Shown here piece after piece: positions 1 through 5,082 of a stretch of 5,082 bases of DNA (its first letter is position 1; every line of letters starts with the position of its first letter). A program made the translations under genes and the position numbers. Source of the stretch: Bryobacteraceae bacterium. GTDB lineage: Bacteria; Acidobacteriota; Terriglobia; Bryobacterales; Bryobacteraceae. The notes below the pieces were generated by a model. It was not told where the DNA came from and did no database searches. It saw only the letters and a program-made list of their open reading frames with translations. The DNA is taken from positions 1 through 5,082 of the forward strand of contig JASHSD010000598.1 of NCBI GenBank assembly GCA_030036985.1, given 5' to 3'.

Positions 1-186
1 AGCAAAGAGATCGAGGCGAATCAATTTGCGGCCTGTCTGCTAATGCCATCAAGACTCCTTCTCAACCGGATCAAGGCGCTCAAGGAGAGATCGTTGCGTG
101 ACGATCATGTGGAAAAGCTTGCCAAGGAATTCATGGTGAGCGAACAGGCAATGACGATCCGCCTCTCGACCTTGGGCTTCCTCTAG
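1..186 (+). CDS. ImmA/IrrE-family metallopeptidase, C-terminal end (5' truncated by the window)
   Basis: Reading frame 1 is open from the first base to a TAG at 184-186 and gives 61 residues. The segment near the start, EIEANQFAACLLMP, is the characteristic stretch that follows the HExxH helix in ImmA/IrrE (COG2856) peptidases; the glutamates before AN are the likely region of the third zinc ligand. The remainder (LAKEFMVSEQAMTIRLSTLGFL) matches the family's usual C-terminal helix, in which the protein ends in a VSxxAMxxRLxxLG pattern. The HExxH motif and any N-terminal helix-turn-helix domain lie outside the window. Known members cleave or control repressors of mobile elements and phages (ImmA on ImmR in ICEBs1) or act in stress response (IrrE). 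The gene converges on the integrase. Family assignment is fairly sure from the motif; its target and its membership of the same element are inference. Confidence 0.83.
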   Translation, partial: SKEIEANQFAACLLMPSRLLLNRIKALKERSLRDDHVEKLAKEFMVSEQAMTIRLSTLGFL

Positions 187-304
187 AGAGAGTCGGCTTG
201 GCTCTTTGACATCCTCCGAAGTGCGCCATGGAGGCTCGAAATTCACAGTGCCGCCAGCGCGAGACGTTGAGGACAGTTTGGTTTCCACATCAACAGCAAG
301 ATCG
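187..304. other. Intergenic region between two convergent genes
   Basis: These 118 bases separate the stop codons of the ImmA-type gene and the integrase. I see no tRNA end, no strong hairpin followed by a T run, and no obvious attachment-site repeat. The best inverted repeat is a short CCTCC/GGAGG pair with a 12-base loop at about 210-231, too weak to call a terminator. A minus-strand frame is open through this stretch, but it overlaps the ends of both flanking genes and resembles no family I recognise. Confidence 0.5.
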
Positions 305-1450
305 TCAAACTCCCGTTGAAGGCGTTGAAGGCTCAGGATCTTTTTGAATTGACGCACTCGCATCCAGCGCAGGTTGAAGAACGGCGGTATATCCCTGATT
401 ACCTTGGCCAGCCAGATACCGCGTCATCTGTTCGCCCGCTGCGGCGAGATCCTTGTCTGTAACGATGTTATACCGATCAAAGACGTGGCGGGTCCGGTGC
501 CCACTGATCGCCATCGCAACTTTTTCGGGGATGCCGGCGCGAACCATATTCCGCACTGCGCTACGGCGAAGATCGTGGAACAAACTGCCATCCAGCTCAG
601 CTCTCTCGCAGGCGGACGCCCACGCCTTATAGAACGTGCGAAGCCGATTACCCGAGCCGTCGTGAAAAACCCATTCCAGTTGAGGGTATTTCTGATCGCG
701 CTCGGCCTTTTGACGCCGTAGGGCATCGGTCATGTCCCCATAAACGGGCAGCATCCGGTGTTTCTTGCTCTTCGCGTTCTCAGCCCGAATGATGATCTCC
801 CCACTCGCCAAGCTGATGTCGGGCCATCGCAGAGACATCACCTCGCCAAGTCGGCATCCCGTGTGATACGCAACGACGAGGGCAAGCCTCAGGTAGGAAG
901 GCAGTTCAGCCAGAAGCTTCTCATAGTCTGCCTTCTCAAGAAACCCGGTACGAACGTTGTTTTCCGGCATTTTTTCAACGGGCGGATTGTGGAGCACGAG
1001 CGGAGGGTCATGGCGAGAGCCCAGACTGAATGCCCGCTTAAGGATGCTGAGTTCACGATTGACTGTGGCAGCTTGGGCCCCTTCTTTGTTTCGAGCTGCC
1101 TTGTATCGCCGAACATCCGCAGACCCGAAATCGGCGGCCCGCATCTTTCCCAGTTTCGGCCTTAGATGCAATCTGAGACGGGAAAGCACGTCGTCCACGC
1201 TACGTTTTCCGTTTTCCCGGTAGTCGGCGATGACCAGATTGAATAACTCATCAAGCGTTGTTCGTTCGACGGCGATTCCACGGTACGCGCCGGTGGCGAT
1301 CTCACCCAGCCTCTTTCTTAACAGCCTTTCGGCATCTTCCGTTCTCACTGAGTGAGAGGATTCGTAGACGGGCTGCCCTTTCGAATAGTATTTAATCCAC
1401 CAGACGTTGTTTCGTTGATAGACGCTTCCGGCTTTAGGTTTCCGAGCCAT
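305..1450 (-). CDS. int: Tyrosine recombinase (phage-type integrase)
   Basis: This 381-residue protein has the three-part layout of a phage/ICE integrase. An N-terminal arm-type DNA-binding region (residues 1-55, with GSVYQRNNVWWIKYYSKG) is followed by a SAM-like core-binding domain (about 63-155) and a catalytic domain (about 168-345). The catalytic residues are visible: Arg200 in TGCRLGEV, a lysine in the beta-hairpin near 227-230, His292 and Arg295 in FHDLRR, His318 in ISGHRT, and the nucleophile Tyr327 in DRYNI. It should cut and rejoin DNA at attachment sites through a 3'-phosphotyrosine to integrate or excise the element. The ATG at 1450 directly precedes the arm domain. No strong Shine-Dalgarno is seen, only GATGGG a few bases upstream. 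A tail of about 50 residues after the tyrosine is poorly conserved in character and ends in a PSTPST segment. The gene follows the excisionase-like gene by 32 bases, as is usual for int modules. The target site is unknown. Confidence 0.96.
   Translation of the reverse strand: MARKPKAGSVYQRNNVWWIKYYSKGQPVYESSHSVRTEDAERLLRKRLGEIATGAYRGIAVERTTLDELFNLVIADYRENGKRSVDDVLSRLRLHLRPKLGKMRAADFGSADVRRYKAARNKEGAQAATVNRELSILKRAFSLGSRHDPPLVLHNPPVEKMPENNVRTGFLEKADYEKLLAELPSYLRLALVVAYHTGCRLGEVMSLRWPDISLASGEIIIRAENAKSKKHRMLPVYGDMTDALRRQKAERDQKYPQLEWVFHDGSGNRLRTFYKAWASACERAELDGSLFHDLRRSAVRNMVRAGIPEKVAMAISGHRTRHVFDRYNIVTDKDLAAAGEQMTRYLAGQGNQGYTAVLQPALDASASIQKDPEPSTPSTGV
315..332. repeat. Tandem 9-base direct repeat in the integrase 3' end
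   Basis: GTTGAAGGC occurs twice back to back. On the coding strand it encodes the repeated Ser-Thr-Pro of the integrase's disordered-looking tail (PSTPSTGV). Because the unit is a multiple of three, copy-number change by slippage would add or remove three residues without shifting the frame. It is probably of no functional weight. Confidence 0.6.
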
Positions 1451-1456
1451 GAACCC

Positions 1457-1486
1457 ATCGTGCGACAGTTACAGTGTAACTGTCAA
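1457..1486 (-). promoter_or_regulatory. Candidate integrase promoter, perfect -35 with weak -10
   Basis: On the minus strand a perfect TTGACA lies at 1486-1481. Eighteen bases downstream is CACGAT (1462-1457), a three-of-six match to TATAAT. A start from this pair would fall at or within a few bases of the integrase ATG, giving a nearly leaderless message, which would fit the absence of a clear Shine-Dalgarno. The -35 box overlaps the TGA of the excisionase-like gene and one arm of the palindrome at 1464-1484. The -10 is poor, so the promoter is tentative; the integrase could simply be co-transcribed with the genes upstream. Confidence 0.3.
1464..1484. promoter_or_regulatory. Perfect inverted repeat, likely operator upstream of int
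   Basis: A perfect palindrome: arm GACAGTTACA, a single central base, then arm TGTAACTGTC. It sits 14 bases upstream of the integrase ATG and runs into the stop codon of the excisionase-like gene. A 10-base arm with a one-base centre fits a dimeric repressor site (phage/ICE-type HTH or RHH protein) better than a recombinase core site, which normally has a 5-8 base spacer between arms. In RNA it has almost no loop, so a hairpin would have to open several base pairs at its tip, and no T run follows, which argues against a terminator. The sequence is directly visible; the operator role is inferred. Confidence 0.6.
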
Positions 1487-1764
1487 GTCCGATGTTCCGA
1501 TTCAAAGTACGTGCATTCATCAATCAGTTTGTCCAGAGCCTTCTTGTCGATCTGCGATTTGCTGTCAATACGCGTCACGGGAAGCTTGCCCCGATGAATC
1601 AGCAGCTTCACGGCATTCTCCGAGCGTCCGAGATATTCAGCCGCTTCCGGAACTGTGAAGAGCCGCTTGGGTGAGGCGATCTGCGAAACCCGCCCATCGA
1701 TCCGACGCTCGAGCCGGGCGGCAATCTCTTCGAAGTATTGGTCGAGTACTGAAGCTTCAGGCAC
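1483..1764 (-). CDS. Excisionase-like helix-turn-helix protein (recombination directionality factor candidate)
   Basis: A 93-residue protein with a predicted N-terminal helix (about residues 6-22) and a winged MerR/excisionase-type helix-turn-helix (about 35-82). The signature is LFTVPEAAEYLGRSENAVK, then the wing HRGKLPVTRIDSKSQID and the final helix KKALDKLIDE, as in the HTH_17 / excisionase family. Such proteins bind and bend attachment-site DNA to favour excision, and some also regulate int. The start is GTG at 1764: the frame meets a stop codon at 1795-1797 with no other usual start codon between, and a GGGGG (1769-1773) serves as a modest ribosome site. It lies 32 bases upstream of the integrase on the same strand, which supports the role, though HTH_17 proteins also act as plain regulators. 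Confidence 0.85.
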   Translation of the reverse strand: MPEASVLDQYFEEIAARLERRIDGRVSQIASPKRLFTVPEAAEYLGRSENAVKLLIHRGKLPVTRIDSKSQIDKKALDKLIDECTYFESEHRT

Positions 1765-1871
1765 TTGGCCCCCGCTTCCGCCGGTCCACTCCAGTTACCG
1801 AGCCATTCAAAGGTTGATCGGCGATTATCGAGATTCCGGCTTCAAGGACCAGAGGGATGAGAGTATTTCCG
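1765..1871. other. Short intergenic region upstream of the excisionase-like gene
   Basis: These 107 bases lie between the stop of the RHH-like gene and the start of the excisionase-like gene, the largest gap on the minus strand. I see no convincing promoter or terminator. One CAGTTAC at 1792-1798 repeats seven bases of the arm of the palindrome before int, about 28 bases upstream of the GTG start. A seven-base match in a region of this size can arise by chance, so it is only a possible half-site. Confidence 0.35.
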
Positions 1872-2159
1872 CTACGCATTCTTCCTCCCGAGCCATTGCT
1901 GCAGGGCGCAGTTGGCCAGCGCCGTAACGCTGCACTCTCGTTGCTTGGCGACGATCCGCAGCCGGGCGTTCGCGCGCCCAGAAATCATCGCCGTCAAGGC
2001 GGGCGCGCTCCTGCCCGGCGAGATGCCGCTCAATTCCACTTTTGTCAGGTCCGTTGACACCAGCGCGTCATCGACCTGTCGGGAAAGGTCGCCACGGTAT
2101 CGCAGGGCATCGCGGAGGAGGTCGTTAACCTCACGCGTCAATCGAAGAAAAAGTCGCAC
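1872..2159 (-). CDS. Small protein with two ribbon-helix-helix-like units, TraY-like in layout
   Basis: A 95-residue protein with two consecutive strand-helix-helix segments. The first is MRLFLRL (strand), TREVNDLLRDALRYR (helix) and DLSRQVDDALV (helix), about residues 1-34. The second is LTAMIS (strand), GRANARLRIVAKQRE (helix) and CSVTALANCALQQWL (helix), about 55-90. Both resemble MetJ/Arc ribbon-helix-helix folds, which bind DNA through the paired strands. Two units in one chain is the arrangement of F-plasmid TraY, an oriT-binding and regulatory protein. I chose the GTG at 2159 because AAGGAG (2171-2166) sits six bases upstream. A GTG at 2174 would add five residues (MKERK). The frame stays open further into trbI, but that part is a shadow. 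It begins 25 bases after the trbI stop and so is probably in the trb operon. Function is inferred from predicted fold only. Confidence 0.65.
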   Translation of the reverse strand: MRLFLRLTREVNDLLRDALRYRGDLSRQVDDALVSTDLTKVELSGISPGRSAPALTAMISGRANARLRIVAKQRECSVTALANCALQQWLGRKNA

Positions 2160-2165
2160 CTTTCG

Positions 2166-2171
2166 CTCCTT
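2166..2171 (-). promoter_or_regulatory. Ribosome binding site of the RHH-like gene
   Basis: AAGGAG on the minus strand, six bases before the GTG at 2159 and just beyond the trbI stop codon. It is the reason for preferring that start over the GTG at 2174 or any start inside trbI. Confidence 0.6.
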
Positions 2172-2184
2172 CACTTTCTTACCG

Positions 2185-3744
2185 TCAGCGGCGCGGTGAG
2201 TCTGCCGAGATCGGGAACGCCGTCCGCGGATGAATCTGCCCGGGTGTTCCGCCGGGCAACGGGTTCCCCTGAAGCGGCTCATACGGCGCGTCGAAAACAA
2301 TGTCGCGATTGACACGCACCAGAAACTTATATCCGGCGGGCACCTTAATCGTGGGCTGCACATTGAGGTTACGCCGCGTAATCGAGGCGCCGGTTTCGCT
2401 GACATCTCTTCCGACGGAAGCCTCAGCCGTGTCGGCGACGCTGGGATACGCCAGTGCGCTTTGTGTATTGCGCTGGGAGAGAGCGAACGCCGCTTCGAAC
2501 GCGCTCGTCAGCGCTGTAAAACCCAACAGCCGCTTGTAATGATGATCAACGTCGTACCGCAGCCCGGCGTTGCCGTGCGCATCCAGTCCCTCCATTCCGT
2601 TGATATCGATTGAAGAAGCATCCGGGAAGATGATTCGGTTCCAGACGACCTGGACGCCGTCCTGACCGTAGGAGATATGTGAGTCGTATCTGCCGATCAA
2701 CCGCGCCCCTTGGGGGATGAGAAGATACCGCCCCGTCGCTGTATCGAAAACGTTCGATGTGACAAGCGCTTTGATGTCGCCGGGAAGGTCCGAGTTGAGG
2801 CTTTGTTCCAGGACGGCCGGAATCTCCCATCCGGCCTTTATTTCGTACGGGCTGATGGGCGCCGTCCGCGTCGACTTCAGATAGTCATCGGCCTTCTGTT
2901 GCGGGGTCGAATAGTAAAAAGACGCCTTCCCCGTCTGGTTGTTTTGGGCGTCGTAATCAGGCTCGTTCCGCTGCCCATTTCCCGCCTGCAGGGCGGCGCG
3001 GTTCAGAGCTGCCGGGACGACGGACCCGGTATCCCGATCCGCGATGTTTTGCGTGAGCGCAGCGATTCGCGCGAGATCATCGGTCCCGCTGATCGGCGTC
3101 CCAGTCCGAAATGCCGCGACCGACCCAGCCCCGGCGCCGGATCGGATGCCTGTCGGAGCCGCCATTGCATCCAGCTCTCTTTGATAGGCAGCCGCGATCC
3201 TTCGTTCCTCGGGAGTGGGCTCGGGAACCGCCGGAGCGACTTGCGGAGTTGGGTACGCCGGTTGACGAACCACGACACGATCCTGGGGATAACCTGTGCA
3301 AGCCTGCCCAGTCTCAGGATTGAATCGGTAGGGCTGCCCGGTCCGAGGGTCGAAACCACAATTGGGGCTTGGCGCTTGTTGGCGCTGCACTGTTGAACGA
3401 CCATCTACCGGCGGCTGCAGTTGGTTGGGATCGGTTCGGACCAGGGTGGCGTTGCCAACCGGGATGTCCTTCTCGACCTCCCTCGCCGACGCCAGAGCGG
3501 GCGTGACGCTCTTCGGCGATCCGGCCTCCCGTGCCTGGGTTTGGTTCCGAACCTCACGCCGATATGCGCCGTAAGCCAGTGCGACGAGAATGCCGATGAC
3601 AACGACGCCGATCATGGCGCCGACGCGCTTGCTGATGCGCCGCGATACCCGCGGAGCCGGATGAAGATCGAGGCCGCCGGGAGCTTCGATGGGTTTCACT
3701 TCGGGGGCGGCGTTTCTACCGCTATCCTTTGGGCTGTTGCTCAC
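2185..3744 (-). CDS. trbI: TrbI/VirB10-family conjugal transfer protein
   Basis: A 519-residue envelope-spanning protein of the type IV secretion channel. VirB10-class proteins anchor in the inner membrane, cross the periplasm and join VirB7/VirB9 in the outer-membrane core, relaying energy from the ATPases. Visible in order: a short cytoplasmic N-terminus (1-41), one membrane segment (about 42-60, GAMIGVVVIGILVALAYGAY), a proline- and alanine-rich periplasmic linker (about 70-300), and the C-terminal VirB10 domain (about 300-490). The domain contains hallmark stretches IPAVLEQSLNSDLPG, GRYLLIPQGARLIGRYDS, VVWNRIIFPDASSI and the closing VPAGYKFLVRVNRDIVF. Length is slightly above the usual TrbI size because of the linker, which holds a small repeat with two cysteines. 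The start is GTG at 3744, with GGAG seven bases upstream; it overlaps the end of trbG by 23 bases, suggesting coupled translation. trbH, which lies between trbG and trbI in RP4, is absent. Confidence 0.95.
   Translation of the reverse strand: MSNSPKDSGRNAAPEVKPIEAPGGLDLHPAPRVSRRISKRVGAMIGVVVIGILVALAYGAYRREVRNQTQAREAGSPKSVTPALASAREVEKDIPVGNATLVRTDPNQLQPPVDGRSTVQRQQAPSPNCGFDPRTGQPYRFNPETGQACTGYPQDRVVVRQPAYPTPQVAPAVPEPTPEERRIAAAYQRELDAMAAPTGIRSGAGAGSVAAFRTGTPISGTDDLARIAALTQNIADRDTGSVVPAALNRAALQAGNGQRNEPDYDAQNNQTGKASFYYSTPQQKADDYLKSTRTAPISPYEIKAGWEIPAVLEQSLNSDLPGDIKALVTSNVFDTATGRYLLIPQGARLIGRYDSHISYGQDGVQVVWNRIIFPDASSIDINGMEGLDAHGNAGLRYDVDHHYKRLLGFTALTSAFEAAFALSQRNTQSALAYPSVADTAEASVGRDVSETGASITRRNLNVQPTIKVPAGYKFLVRVNRDIVFDAPYEPLQGNPLPGGTPGQIHPRTAFPISADSPRR
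3295..3354 (-). repeat. Tandem 10-residue repeat in the TrbI linker, flanked by cysteines
   Basis: TrbI residues 131-150 are two adjacent units, FDPRTGQPYR and FNPETGQACT, sharing F-[DN]-P-x-T-G-Q. Cys129 lies just before the first unit and Cys149 near the end of the second. The units differ at the DNA level, so this is a repeat under protein-level constraint or an old duplication. The position is in the periplasmic linker, so the cysteines could pair as a disulfide; that is inference. Confidence 0.6.
3722..3744 (-). other. Coding overlap of trbG and trbI
   Basis: The last 23 bases of trbG also carry the GTG start of trbI in another frame. Directly upstream of the GTG, GGAGATCTCC (3746-3755) is a 10-base perfect palindrome that contains the trbI GGAG ribosome site. 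Ribosomes finishing trbG would pass over and open this region, consistent with translational coupling that keeps TrbG and TrbI in proportion. Confidence 0.55.
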
Positions 3745-4828
3745 GGGAGATCTCCACTTTCTGCGCCTTCTTGCCCGCGCCCAGGATGAGCTGCGCGCGC
3801 TCGAACAGCCGATCCACGATGTAGGTCTGTTGCTGGACGCGATAGTTTGTCATTTCGCCTTTGCCGTCCGAACCCAGAACCATGAGCACCGGGGCCTCAC
3901 GATTCCGGACTTCCGGGGGCATCTGGATATAGGTCTTGGCGCCGTCATCGAAAACGCGAACCGGCCGCATTTGCTCGTTGCCGCCGGTCACCTTATAGCT
4001 GAAGTTCAGCTTGTCGACGGTTAAGAGCGCAGGCGTCAATTGCGAATCGCGTTTGGTCTCGCGTGCCTGAATCTGTTGCGCGAGGAGCTGCCGCTGCCAT
4101 TTCTGGTTGTTCTCTTCCTCCGGATAGCTGAAGGCGACGCGAGCGATGTAATCCTGCGGCTTTGAGACAAGGCGCAGATAATAGGCGCGCCGGTCCGTGG
4201 TGATGAGCAGGTTCGTGTCGAGTCCCGGTTCCGTGGGTTTGAGAACGATCACCCAGGTCGCGTCTTCACCCTGGCCGTACATGGCAGGGGAAATGTTCCA
4301 GCGAACGGAATCGCCGACTTGGGGCTCTCCGGTTATCCTTTCGCCGGGTTGCAGTTCGATGATGCAAACGCGAAGTGGAGCGCAGACAACAATGGGGAGA
4401 CCACCGGCATATGCGAATACAACACGCCCATCGGCCCCGGCAGCCGGAGCGTTTTCGCCCCCACTCCATTTTTCGCTCACGCGCACTGCTTCGAGTGCGG
4501 TGGGGTTCAGAGGGATATCCGTTCTCGGTTGATAGCCCTTGGGCGCCTTTCCATTGGCCTCGGCGGAACTGAGCTTCAGCCCGGGCGCCGATGTGCCCAC
4601 ATCGAGCGCGGTCGGGTCCTGAAGGATTCTCAGTTGCCCGCCGAAGTTGTAGTTCTGCATTGGCGACGGAGACCCGGCCGGACTTTGTGCCGAGGCCTTC
4701 ATCGCCGGCACGCGTTTGACAGGCAACGGCTGGGCCGGGGACACCGGCGCAGTCACGGATGTCTGAGCACACAAAAACGCCGAACCGGTTGCAATCAAAA
4801 ATGCTGTGAAACGAATGCAGGCTTTCAT
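3722..4828 (-). CDS. trbG: TrbG/VirB9/CagX-family conjugal transfer protein
   Basis: A 368-residue secreted protein, the VirB9-class part of the outer-membrane core complex of a P-type conjugation channel. A signal peptide is visible (MKACIRFTAFLIATGSAFLCAQ: positive N-end, hydrophobic core, likely cut after Ala21). Cys20 is preceded by AFL, which is not a good lipobox, so a lipoprotein is unlikely. A proline-rich linker follows (25-60), then the N-terminal domain with VVCAPLRVCIIELQPGERI (Cys149 and Cys155, a TrbG hallmark), GDSVRWNI and LKPTEPGLDTNLLITTDRR. The C-terminal CagX domain (about 270-350) holds LNFSYKVTG, RPVRVFDDGAKTYIQMPP and the final YIVDRLFERAQLILG. Full length for the family. 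The ATG at 4828 has GGAAGGG (4840-4834) five bases upstream, and the gene follows trbF by 15 bases. Confidence 0.95.
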   Translation of the reverse strand: MKACIRFTAFLIATGSAFLCAQTSVTAPVSPAQPLPVKRVPAMKASAQSPAGSPSPMQNYNFGGQLRILQDPTALDVGTSAPGLKLSSAEANGKAPKGYQPRTDIPLNPTALEAVRVSEKWSGGENAPAAGADGRVVFAYAGGLPIVVCAPLRVCIIELQPGERITGEPQVGDSVRWNISPAMYGQGEDATWVIVLKPTEPGLDTNLLITTDRRAYYLRLVSKPQDYIARVAFSYPEEENNQKWQRQLLAQQIQARETKRDSQLTPALLTVDKLNFSYKVTGGNEQMRPVRVFDDGAKTYIQMPPEVRNREAPVLMVLGSDGKGEMTNYRVQQQTYIVDRLFERAQLILGAGKKAQKVEISREQQPKG

Positions 4829-4833
4829 GATTT

Positions 4834-4840
4834 CCCTTCC
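4834..4840 (-). promoter_or_regulatory. Ribosome binding site of trbG
   Basis: GGAAGGG on the minus strand in a purine-rich stretch, five bases before the ATG at 4828. It sits in the 15-base gap after the trbF stop and confirms the trbG start that gives the signal peptide. Confidence 0.7.
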
Positions 4841-4843
4841 TTT

Positions 4844-5082
4844 CTAAAGAACCTTTTCCCAACTCGCCGCGGTGACATACAGACCGAGGGGGTTGATGCG
4901 CGCTTGCCGCTCGTCCGTTGGAACGTTTGTCGCAACTGAAAACGAACCCTTCCAGTGATCGGTGGACTTCACGCTTCCGTATAGATCGCGGCTGGTCTCG
5001 ATCCAATCCACTTCGAATGTCCGGTCGCTCGTTGGCAGCACCGAGTTGACCTCGATCGACACGGTCTCCGTTTGTGCGCGCT
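4844..5082 (-). CDS. trbF: TrbF/VirB8-family conjugal transfer protein, C-terminal end (5' end beyond the window)
   Basis: Seventy-eight C-terminal residues are visible before a TAG at 4844-4846. They carry the closing strands of the periplasmic VirB8-like domain: VSIEVNSVLPTSDRTFEVDWIE, the TSRDLYG and WKGSFSV stretches, and the terminal INPLGLYVTAASWEKVL, a strong TrbF signature (NPLGxYV...SW). TrbF is a bitopic inner-membrane protein whose periplasmic domain dimerises and helps assemble the type IV channel. The frame continues past the window edge, so the GTG at 5062 is an internal valine codon, not a start. The gene lies 15 bases upstream of trbG. Confidence 0.92.
   Translation of the reverse strand, partial: RAQTETVSIEVNSVLPTSDRTFEVDWIETSRDLYGSVKSTDHWKGSFSVATNVPTDERQARINPLGLYVTAASWEKVL

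Noticed and set aside
49..363. Minus-strand open frame of 104 codons
   Set aside because: It runs antisense to the end of the ImmA-type gene, overlaps the integrase 3' end in another frame, and shows no recognisable family motif. The plus-strand ImmA frame and the integrase frame explain most of it.
1464..1484. Palindrome as intrinsic terminator of the upstream genes
   Set aside because: It has essentially no loop, is not GC-rich and is not followed by a T run on either strand.
1464..1484. Palindrome as the integrase core attachment site
   Set aside because: Tyrosine recombinase core sites have arms separated by a 5-8 base crossover region; a one-base centre does not fit, and it lies between xis and int rather than at an edge.
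2160..2405. N-terminal extension of the RHH-like gene into trbI
   Set aside because: The extension is arginine/serine-rich, lies inside the conserved VirB10 coding region, and a good ribosome site supports the GTG at 2159.
2710..3396. Plus-strand 228-codon open frame opposite trbI
   Set aside because: Arginine-rich antisense shadow of a GC-rich gene; the opposite strand clearly encodes the VirB10 domain.
4266..5006. Minus-strand 246-codon open frame across trbG and trbF
   Set aside because: It is in a different frame from two clear Trb proteins, spans their junction, and is rich in Arg/Ser/His, typical of shadow frames.
4844..5062. Stand-alone 72-residue gene starting at the GTG at 5062
   Set aside because: The frame stays open to the window edge and encodes the last part of the TrbF/VirB8 domain, so this codon is an internal valine.
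1..5082. CRISPR array, tRNA, rRNA or insertion sequence
   Set aside because: No regularly spaced repeats, tRNA-like cloverleaf, rRNA segments or transposase frames were seen on either strand.

Overview
This is a GC-rich bacterial window covering the edge of an integrative, conjugative-type mobile element. Six of the seven recognisable genes lie on the minus strand. Read right to left they are the end of a trbF/virB8 gene, a complete trbG/virB9, a complete trbI/virB10, a small gene with what looks like two ribbon-helix-helix (RHH) units, an excisionase-like helix-turn-helix gene, and a full-length tyrosine recombinase. At the left edge, on the plus strand and converging on the recombinase, is the C-terminal end of an ImmA/IrrE-type metallopeptidase. 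The order trbF-trbG-trbI without trbH, and the style of the integrase, would fit soil groups such as Acidobacteriota or a proteobacterium. That taxonomic guess is weak because no rRNA or housekeeping gene is present.

Layout: 1-186 is the ImmA/IrrE C-terminus (+). 187-304 is non-coding. 305-1450 is the integrase (-). 1451-1482 is a short gap holding most of a perfect inverted repeat (10-base arms, one-base centre) that overlaps a perfect TTGACA box. 1483-1764 is the excisionase-like protein (-). 1765-1871 is non-coding. 1872-2159 is the tandem RHH-like protein (-). 2185-3744 is trbI (-). 3722-4828 is trbG (-), overlapping trbI by 23 bases. 4844-5082 is the C-terminus of trbF (-), cut by the window edge.

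How the genes may work together: TrbF, TrbG and TrbI are the inner-membrane, outer-membrane and envelope-spanning parts of a P-type type IV secretion channel. The excisionase-like protein and integrase would excise and integrate the element. All are co-directional with short gaps, so transcription of the transfer operon could run into the RHH, excisionase and integrase genes and tie channel production to excision. The palindrome just before the integrase looks like an operator. The ImmA-type protease at the other edge recalls the repressor/protease switches of ICEBs1-like elements, but whether it belongs to this element cannot be decided from the window.
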